Shown here piece after piece: positions 21,469 to 31,643 of a stretch of 64,000 nucleotides of DNA. Source of the DNA: Zygnema cylindricum (taxonomy: Eukaryota > Streptophyta > Zygnematophyceae > Zygnematales > Zygnemataceae). The DNA lies in the NCBI GenBank assembly GCA_037447655.1, contig JBBHKE010002884.1:62001-126000 (forward strand). Direction: 5' to 3'. A model generated the notes under the pieces. The model was given only the letters and a program-made list of their open reading frames with translations. It had not been told where the DNA came from and made no database searches. A program made the translations under genes and the position numbers. Position 1 is the first letter of the stretch. Each line of letters begins with the position of its first letter.

Positions 21469-24400
21469 CTATTCACTTAATCCCATTGCTTCCCTACAAT
21501 ACTTCAGCTTAGGAGCAAGAAGAGCTTTAGTGAGCATATCAGCAATCATTTTTGCATCTGGTAAGTAACATAATTTAATCACTCTAGAGAACACTTTTTC
21601 TCTTACAAAGTGTAATCGTACATCCATGTGCTTGTTTTTGAAGTGATGACTCGGGTTAGAAGCAATGGCAATGGCAGCCTGGTTATCACACCAGATCACC
21701 TGCGGACCAACTTGCATGTATCCTAGTTCTTGTAACATGGATTTTACCCATAAGAGTTCTTTGAGGGCCGAGCTTGCTGCCATATATTCCGACTCCATTG
21801 TCGACTGTGCTGTTACCTTTTGAAGTTTGCTGCTCCAGCAGCAAGTACCGTTCCCAACTTGTAGAACGAATCCCGTGGTAGATTTCCGGCTTGGCATGTC
21901 GCCATAGCTTGCATCACTCCATGTTTGCAGCTTGACTTCTCCTCCGCCTAGAGTGAGTTTGAGATCTTTAGTTCCTGCCAAATATCTTAAGACTCTCTTT
22001 GCTGCATCCAGATCAGATTTTCTCGGATTTTCTAGACTCCTACTCAGTACTCCGACTGCTGCAGCAATGTCAGGACGGGTACAGTTCATGAAGTATATTA
22101 AGCTTCCCACTATCTGTCTATAAGGTATTATTGCCATAGGATCATTCTCCCCTGATTCAAAATACTCGCTAACAATAACACCTGGTTCTGTCTCTTCTCC
22201 CTCTAACTTCTGCCGAAACTCCATTGGAGTTAAACACCCTTTTGCCCCCCGCATTCCGTACTCATCTAACATGTTTCCAATAGCCTCTTTTTGAGTCAAT
22301 TTTATTATTTTCTTATTTCTGTCCCTCTCTACCTGGATACCCAAAATATATTTTGCCTCACCGAGGTCTTTCATCTCGAACCGTGAGTTTATAGCAGTTT
22401 TGATTTTGTTAATTTCAGCCATTGATTTGCTAATTAATAGCAAATCATCTACATATACCGCTATATACACTATCCCATTTTCACCCTTTAGAACGTAGAC
22501 AGAGTGATCAGAACTTATCCTTTGAAAACCTAGACTAGTCAAGAATTCATCAAGCTTTATATTCCACTGTCTGGGGGCCTGTTTTAGGCCGTACAAAGAT
22601 TTTAGCAACTTGCATACTAAGTGCTCTTTTCCTGGTTCCACATACTTTTCAGGCTGCTGCATGTAAATGGTCTCTTCTAGTTCTCCATGCAAAAAGGCCG
22701 TTTTTACATCCATCTGATGAATTTCCAGATCTTCTATAGCAGCTAGGGACAGCAAAATCCTAAGTGTTGGAAATCTTACAACCGGAGAAAATGTTTCTTC
22801 AAAATCGATTCATTCCTTTTGATTGTACCCCTTTGTCACAAGTCTGGCCTTATAGCGTTCAATGGTGTTATCGGGATTTAACTTCACCTTGAATACCCAT
22901 TTGCTGCCGATCGCTTTTCGGTCTGGAGGAAGGTCCACGAGCTCCCATGTTTGAGCCTCGATGATCGAATTCATTTTGTCGTTTGCTGCCTCAATCCAGT
23001 GATTCCGCTATGGTGATGAGAAGGCCTCTTGGATGGTCAAGGGCTCCCCTAAGACTGCTGAGTAGGCAAAGTGAGAGCTTGCTTGCAGGTGGCTGCTTGA
23101 TCTTCTTCCCCCCGGAAATTCTGAGGCTGAGATCGTCGGATCCCGCGCATTGCGCTGATTGCGCTGATTGCGCTGGTTACGATCCGTGTGTTCGTGATTG
23201 CGCTTGTTGCGATCCGTGTCTTGCTGATTGCGCTGGTTGCGATCCGTGTGTTCGTGATTGCGCTGGTTGCGTTCCGTGTGTATTGACTGCTCTTGGTCCG
23301 TCTGGACCCGAAGTTGGTGAGGGAGTTGGAGAGAGTCTGACGCCGAAGTCATTACCGGAGTTTGTGGAATCTGCGGGACAATTTCCTGCATGCAATCTAA
23401 GATGACATACTCCTGTACTTTTTTGTTGCTTTTTCTGCTCTGTAATTTGAAATAAATCTATGGAGTGTAGTTCATCCTTAACAATGATGTTTCTAGCTAC
23501 AACTATTTTCCGTCTTTCAAACACAAAGACTCTATAACCTTTCGAGTGATCATCATATCCTAACAGAATACCCGGTAATCCCTTCGGTTCCATTTTCCAT
23601 CTATCTGTAGACGTATCCAATATAAAGCATTGACTACCAAAGACCTTAAAATGGCTAACATCTGGTTTGCTACCTGTCCAGATTTCGTAAGGAGTTGTTT
23701 CTACCGATCTTGATCCTATCCTATTTTTAATATAAACTGCACAATTTAGAGCCTCAGCCCAGAATTTCGGATCCACATTTTTATCTGCGAGCATAGATCT
23801 AGTGCTTTCCGTGAGAGTTCTATTCAGTCTTTCCGACACCCCATTTTGTTCCGGTGAATATGGAACAGTCAATAGATGACTAATGCCTTCCTCGAGTAAA
23901 AATGTTTCAAACTCTTTTGATGTATATTCACCACCATTGTCGGATCTGAGCTGCAAAATAGATGAATTATGAAGTTTTTCAGCCCATGCTTTATAATGTT
24001 TGAAGTGACCAAACACTTCACTCTTCTCCTTCATGAAGTAAACCTTTGTAAACCTTGAGAAATCATCCGTGAAGATGACCATATATTTCATCCCTTCGGC
24101 AGAAGGAACCTTCGCCGGACCGAAGACATCCGAATGAATTTGTTGTAAAAGTTCCGTCGACCGATGCTCAGACTCCTTAGGAAATGGCAATCTGTGGATT
24201 TTGCCTAAAGCGCAACCATCGCAAGTTTTGACCGGCCCATCTGTGATTGATACACCCTCTATCTTTCCAGCAACAACCATTTTCTTCAAACTATCATAAT
24301 TAACATGGCCTAATCTTTTATGCCACAACTCATCTGAGAGCAAAACACCGGAGTACAAAACATCATTCTCCTTTGTATTAGCCATATCCATGCGATACAT

Positions 24401-24769
24401 CTTGCTACTATCTCTAGTACCTGTAACCGCAACCTTGCCATTTTTGCTAACAACCTGCCGACCATTTTTCAAATTAACCTCAAAGCCTTTACTCTCCACC
24501 AACGACGTAGAAAACATTTTTTTCTTAAAGTCAGGCACAAATAAGACATTGTGAAGAGTCCTTTCAATTGCTTTTCCATCCACATCAACTAGCAAGGACA
24601 CATCACCCATTGCACAAGTTTGGACACTCATTCCACAAGCATAATAAATATTTTTCTCCGGCGTTGCTTTCAGATTTTTGAAGATGGCCTTGTTCCAACA
24701 CATATGCGCTGACGCTCCTGTATCCATAATCCATACAGGGTCCTTTGCGCCTTCCATTGCTGCCGCCAT
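21469..24769 (-). pseudogene. Copia-C pol: protease, integrase, RT, RNase H (broken)
   Basis: Reading on the minus strand: protease IMDTGASAHMC (near 24725). Integrase finger WHKRLGHVNYD and CDGCALGKIHRLPFP. Catalytic region IHSDVFGPAK, LRSDNGGEYTSKEFE and PEQNGVSERLNRTL. A linker rich in Arg/Asn repeats (23150-23290), where the frame changes. RT has a TGA for Gly near 22812, then an open run from 22755 with VYIAVYVDDLLLISKS near 22450. RNase H has SDASYGD near 21900 and TMESEYMAASSALKELL near 21785, ending at 21469 after KYCREAMGLSE. RT-RNase H from 22755 to 21469 is uninterrupted. Confidence 0.9.
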
Positions 24770-24779
24770 AGCGAATAGA

Positions 24780-25726
24780 TCCGTGTCGTCCTCCTCAGAA
24801 AATGTCAGAGTTTCGTCTTGGAGTGATGAAGAAGTTGAAAACAGTGCATTTCCACGAGGTGTAGGCCTCGTGAAGCTTTTGTAAAACTGACTTTGTTGCC
24901 ATCCCGGCCTGTATAAACCGGAATCGTTAGCTTGTTTAAGTTTAGGACAGAATTTGTATCCATGACCTCTTTCACTACAATAAAAACATGCATTGTTTGA
25001 TTGTCTATTTCTCCCCAGATTAAACTGTCTGAATTGGGTAAACTGATTACTTTGCTGATTAAATTGACCTTTCTTTCCAAATTCTGAATTAAAAGCCTCT
25101 ACTTGCTCAACATTGAGGATGTTAGATGTAGCTTCCTCCTCTAATAAAATATTGATCGCTAAATGTAAAGTCCAGCTAGCTTTATCTTTCTATTTGAGCA
25201 TGTCAGATGCTCCTTTCATACTACGAGGGAGACCCCGAATGAGCAATGCTGCCTGTTGAACCCGAGGAAACACCCCACCGGCACAAGCATGTGCATCTAC
25301 AAGAATACGAAATTTGTTAGAATATTCATCCATTGTACCGCCATCGTACTTATAGTCCCAAATTTTTCCAGCCAATAGAAGTTCTTCCTCAACATTAGCC
25401 TTTTCATAATCACTTTTAATGGATTTCCAGATATCAATTGTTTTTTTCATTTTTATCCGAGACATAGCTAAGTCCTCAGATATACAAAATTTCAAAATAG
25501 AACGAGCCTGCGTATTTTTCTTAGACCATGACGGATCAGATTCATCCAAAGAACCATCCAATATATCCAAAAGATTAATATTTTCAAAATGTGTCTCCAC
25601 CATATCCGCCTAGTAAACATACTTATCCCCGGAAAAGATAGGAATTCTTGATGACAGGCCCATAACCTGTTGTTCTACAACCACCGGTGCAGGTGGAGGA
25701 GCAGCAGTAGTAGTAGAAGTAGACAT
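24780..25726 (-). pseudogene. Copia-C gag, start codon inside the LTR (broken)
   Basis: The minus-strand ATG at 25726-25724 lies 58 bp inside the LTR and opens a Thr/Ala/Pro-rich start (MSTSTTTAAPPPAPVVVEQQ). This passes directly into the primer site, read as VMGPSSR. A TAG at 25612-25610 stands for the conserved Trp and a second stop is near 25193. The capsid region (RILVDAHACAGGVFPRVQQA) and the zinc knuckle (CFYCSERGHGYKFC, near 24975) are recognisable. The layout shows translation starting in LTR-encoded leader RNA. Confidence 0.8.
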
Positions 25727-26506
25727 GATACACTCTCAGAAGCTATCAAGAATCCTACCAACCAGCTGTTCTTAAGTGCTCACCAATTCTTATACAAGCA
25801 TCCAAACCTCACAAAACTCTATCAGAATATAGAGTAGCATAAACACTGACAACTCCCAAAGTTTCAGCACAATTGACTCGACAACACTCAAGATATAATA
25901 CTCAGAAGTTTCCCAAAAACTGTCTGCAGTTTTACTACTTGGAAGTCTGGATACATAAAAATGCTCTAAGTCCTAAGTCTTATACTTTCGGTGTTCTACA
26001 GCCGATAACAGTGTACCTGAGAGGTACGTCCAAAATCAACACACCTACTGAGATCTACGTGTCCTTGATCGTGCCAACCCAATCTATCATTGTACAGTCA
26101 ATATTACTCAGAATCTAGATTAAGTGTTTGTACAAATACTTGTCGGCTAAGTCACTTGTGATACTCTTATGAATCTCGTCCGTTGACTAGATTCATATCA
26201 ATCGCAGCTGCGTTGTCCCGTACCGGATCACATTTACATCACCCGCGGTTGCGGTGTCATGCACCGAATCATATCCAAGATAGTAGCAGCTGCATTGTCC
26301 GTACGGATCTTATCCAAAGTAATCGCAGTTGCGTTTGTCCTGTCTGTGTCGCAGCTTCGCTGCTGCGCTGCTCTGCTGCTGCGCTGCTGCGCAGCTCTGC
26401 TGTATAGCAGCTGCGCTGCTCTTCCGTATAGCAGTTGCGCTGCTGTCTGTATAGTTGCTGCGCTGCTGCGCTGCTCTGAGACTGAAAGCTTTCCAAAAAG
26501 ACAACA
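25668..26506 (-). repeat. Copia-C 5' LTR (right copy)
   Basis: Begins TGTTGTTCTACAACC next to the primer-site complement and ends GACAACA before TATCC. It differs from the left copy by a few substitutions and extra CTGCTGCG units near 26350-26475. Confidence 0.88.
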
Positions 26507-27189
26507 TATCCCCGCCGACGTGCCGTCACACCCCGCTTGGAATTTCATGAGGGCGAAGGACTGGGGAACAACCATAAGGGTTACGTACAATTAAACCCTC
26601 ATGCCCTGCCATTTGTGGAGGTAGTTAAAGAGCACTATCGGTACAAGGTGTACGTTCCCGGGTTACTCCGCCATTACCACCCGTGGGACGTCCGTCTACA
26701 TGACATTATCTCTCGGGCGGAGATTACACCCGAGGTACGGGCACTCAAGCTGGCCCGGAAGAACGCTCTGCAGCGGGCCCGAGCCGCCAAGAAACACGTG
26801 TCATTTAAATTAAGGAAGGTACCGCGGTAGGAACCGACAGAGGGGGTGGCATAAAAGGCACACCAAGTCGAGGAACCCGAAGTTTCCTAGTCTCCGGCAC
26901 CAAAAAAACTTGCGCCGGCATCCATTCCGCTGCAACCCGAGGCACCAGGGGAGGCACCGAAGGAAGGGGAGGACCGGGTTTGCGAGCGAATCACTCGGAG
27001 ACGCTTGGCAGCAGCGGACCACCATATTGCGCTGCTGGAGACTCGTTGTGAGCAGCTTCAACACCAACTAGACACCCTACAACAGGAATTCGAGGAGTAC
27101 CGTGAGGAGACATACGACATAATCCAGAAATTACAATTTCCCTGAGGAAATAAAGTTTAGCGGGACGCTGAATCCTTAGTGGGAGGCAC

Positions 27190-28752
27190 TGTAACAGGTT
27201 GAAACTCTGAGACCTCCATAAGTCCTCAGAGTGGACAGCTTCCAAAAAGCCTCTAGGATAACCGTGACCCATTTGTGTTTCAGCAAGAACAACTGCCACC
27301 TTGGCAGACAAATACTCTGACCAACTTTACCCTTTTGAAGGTAAGACTCCCTTGAGTCGATAGCAAAAAGAATCTCTGAATTTTCTCTCCTGAGGAGTAA
27401 GTTATGGAGGGTCAAAGTTGACCTTTTGTACAGAAGCTCTCTGGGAGAGAGGGTCCTATCTCCTAATTTTTCTAAGTCCTATCTCCCTCACAGACTCTAT
27501 CTACTGATGTACGGAACCAATCAAATTTCAATTCCGTACGCAAAAGTACAGCTGCCGGTGTACTTTCTGTACGGACATTGAACGACAAGGCCTAAATGTC
27601 TACACATGTCACATCTGGATTTGGTGCCGTAATCTCCGGAGATACCACGATCCAATGGAATTTTTGCCACGTGTCATCCGATGTGGCGATGACCACAAAA
27701 CGCCGCAATCCTCTTCCGCGATCTCGGCGTTAATTTTGGCTGTCCGATTAAATTCACATTTAATTGTAGCCGTAATAAATACATGTGCGGTATTTGTTTT
27801 GGTTAAGAAATAAATGCGCGGTATTCGTTTCTTTTGCGTATCGTAATCCGTACTTTTACATTACTGGATCTATGTCCCCGTAAAACTATTTCAGTTAAAT
27901 GAACTATCCTACGTATAAATGTTTAATTAATTATCAAACCCTATAGTACGTAACACTATCTCTAGAGTTAACGGTTTAAAGCTAACGGCTACCGGCTGAT
28001 TTCCGGCCGGCAGGTTGCAGGTTCAAATCTTGGAGGTGGCATATATATTTTAGTAAATATATCCTTAATTATAAATAAACTAATATTTATATCCCGTAAA
28101 CCTCTGGATAGCCTAGGTAGCCATGGCTCTAGCTTCCTCTCCAATTTCTCAGTGACTACGACAAGTTTGAGAGTTGGAGAGAGAAGTTAGAGGTGGACTG
28201 CCTCGATTTCTTTCTATATTTCTATTCAGACCTAGAAAATACTTAAAAAAACCATTAATTTCTACAGTTACAAGGTTGGGAACTTAGTGGCTAAAAACTC
28301 GGCTGCTATAGTTGCGGTTGCAGAGCAGCGCAGCTGCGATTCCTGATCAGCGCAACTTAGCAGCATAGCAACTTAGTAGAATAACGTAGCGCAGCATAGC
28401 AACGCAGCGTAGCAGTATAGCAACTCCGCAGAATGTAGATTTTACCGTATAGTTTAGGAAGGATATTGTGGATAGATCTCGGTTGACCGCGAAGGTCCAC
28501 GTGTACATTTGTACAGTATTGGGTTGACTAGCAGTTAGTGAGTTTAAATAGTGCGACACACGTAGTACGAGACAGACTCTTTGAGTGGACCTTCGCAGCG
28601 AGTGCTGAATATTGTAATCCTCTCTTGAGTAATAAAGCGCAACCTTGTTTGTTACTGCTGTGTGCGCCTGCTGTTGCTACGGGAAGATCCTTGGAGCTTT
28701 CGGCTGTGCATCGTGGTGGATTGTGGCGCTTACTAATATTGTGCCTTTTACA
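27190..28752 (+). repeat. Gypsy 3' LTR (split by a solo LTR)
   Basis: TGTAACAGG follows the purine-rich AGTGGGAGGCAC and is cut after ten bases by the LTR at 27200-28266. It resumes at 28267 and ends ...GCCTTTTACA at 28752. Summed length is about 496 bp, like the 5' copy. The CAGCGCAGCTGCG-rich block is at 28325-28430. Confidence 0.8.
27200..28266 (-). repeat. Solo copia LTR in the gypsy 3' LTR
   Basis: Minus-oriented LTR of about 1067 bp from TGAAACTCTGAGACC to ATTTCTACA. Its ends match the Copia-A type, whose plus-strand ends are TGTAGAAAT and AGTTTCA. It contains the tRNA-like block (27965-28040), CACGTGTCA near 27668, GTAC motifs and the complement of ACTTGTCGTAGTCACT near 28152. I find no convincing target duplication (CAGGT left, GTTAC right). 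Confidence 0.7.
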
Positions 28753-28919
28753 ATATTGATATTAAATTACACTTTGTGAGAGAAAAGGTGATGGCTAGAA
28801 TTCTGAAGCTTAGCTATTTACCCGATGAGGAAATGCTGGCAGATATGATGACAAAACCCTAGCCTGCACCAAAATTAAAATTATGTAGAGAGGCATGTGG
28901 TCTTAATGGCTAGTACAGT
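28753..28919 (+). pseudogene. Copia-G RNase H C-terminus (fragment)
   Basis: About 55 codons of the end of copia RNase H: DIKLHFVREKV near 28758, then LADMMTKP, a TAG in place of Gln at about 28860, and KLCREACGLNG ending in TAG. The rest of the element is missing upstream, where the gypsy LTR abuts. A purine tract, TTTAGGGGAG, follows. Confidence 0.8.
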
Positions 28920-28936
28920 CTAAAGCTTTAGGGGAG

Positions 28937-29815
28937 TGTTGTTTTGGAAGCTTTAGTCCTCACAAAGCCTCCTATGTGAGGGGAGTGTCTTCTAGGTTCT
29001 TGGTTTATTTTGTGGAAGCCTGGTTCAATATGTACCAGAATTAGTGTGACAGTGAACAGCGAGAGAGTACACTGTGTATCACATTAGCGGGACACGCGTC
29101 AGCAAATTGGATGAGACACTCCGATAGACTCGGTTCTACGACTCAGATTCACCGGAAGACCGAGGTGTCACACAAAGTTTCATCTTGGATGAAACTTCTT
29201 AAAGATGGACGGCGGAGATTTGCTACTGACGGATGCTGATTAACCGGGACCACGTCTATGATTATCCGACGTGTTTTGTAGATTACGGTGTGACGTAACA
29301 TATCCCTGTTTTGTACATAGGCGTGTTTTGTTTGATTAAACACTCAGTTTAGATTTATTCTGTATGACATACCTTGAAATATTCAGGTATCCTCGTTAGC
29401 ACAGTTAGATATTATGGATGCATGGCTGATATGCCTTCTTACCTTAGTTAGGTTAGTGAGTGGCTATTAGCTTTCAGAAGGTTAGATCTTTTAGGTATAA
29501 GAGTAGGACTTAACCATTTCAGAAGTTAAGAACTTGTTGTATCAAATTATGCTTTAGCATTTTGATATCTTTGACTGAGAGTATTTCTCAGATCTGTTTG
29601 CAGATTTCTGTGTAAATTTGCACTTGTGTTCCTCTTTGTATTCTCTGTTTGTGGCAGATTTGTAGGTCATTTGGTTGCCTAAATTGTCTTTGGTTGTGTT
29701 CCAAAGCTGTATGTTTTTTTGATCATCTTTGAGAGCTTCTTGCTTATTTTAATTCTGTGATGACTACTCTTGCCTCATCTTCATCTTCAGTGGGTGTAGT
29801 ATCCACAAAACAACA
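28937..29815 (+). repeat. Copia-G 3' LTR with gag start inside
   Basis: TGTTGTTTTGGAAGC to AAAACAACA. The outline resembles the Copia-C LTR (TGTTGT start, ACAACA end). ATG at 29760 opens MTTLASSSSSVGVVST and stays open to the LTR end, just as in Copia-C. The LTR is AT-rich and lacks the tRNA-like block and GTAC clusters of the other families. Confidence 0.65.
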
Positions 29816-30333
29816 CAACTTCCTCATCTCTCAAGTATTCTTCAAACTGGTTAGAGGTGTACTCTCCCCCATTATCACTTATTATTCTCTTAATGGAAGT
29901 TCTGTGTAACTTTTCACTTTAGGCTTGGTATTTTTTGTAGTACTTTAGTGTTTCAGACTTTGTTTTTGCAATTCTGTGTCCTCCATTGGACCGCAGAATA
30001 CAGGAAGCCTCTAGATAGTATTTAACTAACCCACTTTAAGCCACAACCACTGCTGCCCAAGAAGAAAAACTGACAATTTGACTGCACCCCTGTGTAGCCT
30101 GGACTCCCCTGAGTTCGTAGAAAAAAGAATCACTTAAAACGGCCAACCAGGCGATAAGTTATAGGGTGGCAAAGATGCCAATTTATACAAACTCTCTGAG
30201 AGAGAGGACTATCTACCTAAATTTTCCTAGGTCCTAGTTTTTCCTAATTCCCTCTCACAGCTCCTATCTACTGCCTGTACGAACCAATCACAAAACTGTA
30301 TAGTACTAGAAAGTACTACTGCCGATGTACTTT

Positions 30334-31643
30334 TGTTGATATTTGGGTATTTTCTAGGTCTTTATTAGATAGAAAAGAGTAGAGGCAGTCTGCCCCTGAC
30401 TCCCTTCTCCAAGCCCCCACACTTGTCGTAGTCACTGAAGGCTGGAAAGGGAGCTAGAGCCATGGTTGCCTAGGCTCTCCAGAGAGACAGGAATAGATAA
30501 TATAGGTATGTTTACCAAAATGGAAGTTGACGGACCCAGGAATTGATCCTGGTACCTACCGTCGGAGAATCGTCCCATAGGAGTTAGCTTTGTCCATTTA
30601 GTCTAGGACCAGTGCTAGAACATATAGGGTTTGATAGATATTTATATAGTTACAGGTAGGGAATTCCATTTAACTGGGTTACGGTCTATAGAACATAGAA
30701 TCAGTTGTACTATTAGTACCGGACGAAACAAATAGTACGGACATTTGTTTCGACGGTTCGTATTTAATCTCTATATGAATCGGACGGCCGTGGTTAGCGC
30801 CGGTCTCGAGGAAAGGACAGTTTGGCGGTTTGCGGACTCCGCCACTCCGGATGACACGTGGCAACAACGTACTGGATTACGGAATTTACGGAACGGCAGA
30901 AAACAAATCCGGAAGTGACAAATGTCGCACTATGGCGACATCGTACAATGTACGTACAGAAAGTACTCCGGCACTAGTACTTTCTTGTACGGTACCGTTT
31001 TCTAACGCGGCATGACCTGGCGCCACGTGGAGAGATAAGATTTGGAGGCAGGAATTCCGGAGAATACAAGAGCGAATCCAGATAGGACATTTGTTGACTT
31101 TTGAGCCATGTCGTACGATGTCCGTACAAAAGGTACACCGGCATCTGTACCTTTATGTACTATACAGTAATGTGATTGGTTCGTACCTCATAACTAGAGG
31201 GTTTAGAGAGGGGTTTAGAACTTAGAATATTTTTGGTAGGTAGCTGCCTCTCCCAGAGAGCACCTTGTATAAATGTCAAACTTTGGCCAGCCATAACTAT
31301 CAATTCAGTTGACCAAATTCAGTGATTCTTGTTGCTGCGGACTCAGGGGAGTCCAAGCTACACAGGGGTGTAGTCGGTCAGAGTCTTTGCCTGCCTGGGT
31401 GGCTGCATTTCGTAGGGAAAGTCAAAGTGGGTGAATGTGTCCAAATCTCATATTCTAACTTTGCATTCTGTGGTGGAACTGAGCACACAGAAAGTGTTAA
31501 TTCACAAGGGTGAAGCTATATTGGGGTTCTGATTGTCAAGGGGTCAATCATTTGGGTTTATATCAAGTTAGAGTCGGCACTATCTAGATTAGTTTCCTTT
31601 GGACCTGCGAATTCTGTGTGGCAATGGAGCCCATAGAATTTCA
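30334..31643 (+). repeat. Copia-D 5' LTR
   Basis: TGTTGATATTTGGG to ATAGAATTTCA. Blocks in order: ACTTGTCGTAGTCACTGAAG near 30421, antisense tRNA-like block 30528-30615, G-box CACGTGGCA near 30856, two GTAC clusters, TATAAA 31268-31273, and the gag ATG at 31624. Confidence 0.92.
30854..31273 (+). promoter_or_regulatory. Copia-D LTR promoter: G-boxes, 13 GTAC motifs, TATAAA
   Basis: ACACGTGGCA (30855) and GCCACGTGGA (31023) are G-box/ABRE cores. Seven GTAC tetramers lie at 30943-30995 and six more at about 31112-31195, where about one would be expected by chance in 250 bp. TATAAA at 31268-31273 lies about 75 bp past the last GTAC. The start of transcription would be near 31300. Binding by SBP-box or bZIP factors is inference. 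Confidence 0.5.

Larger units (their letters stand above)
20560..26506 (-). mobile_element. Copia-C: full-length Ty1/copia element in the gypsy accessory frame
   Basis: Minus-strand element with LTRs 20560-21382 and 25668-26506 and a perfect TATCC target duplication (20555-20559 and 26507-26511). The primer-site complement GGCCCATAACC lies at 25657-25667, and the polypurine-tract complement CTCCCCTAAAGC follows the left LTR. The LTRs are nearly identical, differing mainly by expansions of a CTGCTGCG-type run. Gag-pol has several stops and a frameshift. It is a different family from Copia-A, -D, -E and -H. Confidence 0.92.
19914..27145 (+). pseudogene. Accessory open frame between gypsy pol and 3' LTR, split by Copia-C
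   Basis: I do not recognise this protein. The ATG at 19914 opens a frame with a basic start (PQPKRKRLVRVGRGD), then a long Glu/Asp-rich region (about residues 45-180) and a more structured part (SFAKRLYWDPSEWPATW). The frame is cut at 20559 by Copia-C. Past the insertion (26512 on), removing it keeps phase. A frameshift near 26560-26590 leads into a basic segment (ALKLARKNALQRARAAKKH). The same frame then runs through TAG 26828, a TAA and a TAG to a coiled-coil-like end finishing at TGA 27143-27145, 44 bp before the 3' LTR. In all about 425 codons. Its place matches the additional ORFs known in some plant gypsy lineages; its role is unknown. Confidence 0.55.
13533..28752 (+). mobile_element. 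Ty3/gypsy chromovirus with extra 3' frame, heavily nested
   Basis: The element has LTRs of about 495 bp (excluding insertions), a primer site complementary to the 3' end of tRNA-iMet, and gag, protease, RT, RNase H, integrase and chromodomain in gypsy order. An additional open frame follows, then a purine-rich tract and the 3' LTR. Three later insertions are visible: a solo LTR in each gypsy LTR and Copia-C in the extra frame. Pol has many stops. The left flank (fold-back arm) and right flank (copia RNase H) share no target duplication, so the two ends may have been joined by rearrangement. Confidence 0.82.

Noticed and set aside
23008-23405. A Cys-rich plus-strand frame with repeated CADCAGCDPC-type units.
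   Set aside because: It is the antisense of the Arg/Asn-rich tandem repeat in the Copia-C linker; the repetition comes from the DNA repeat.
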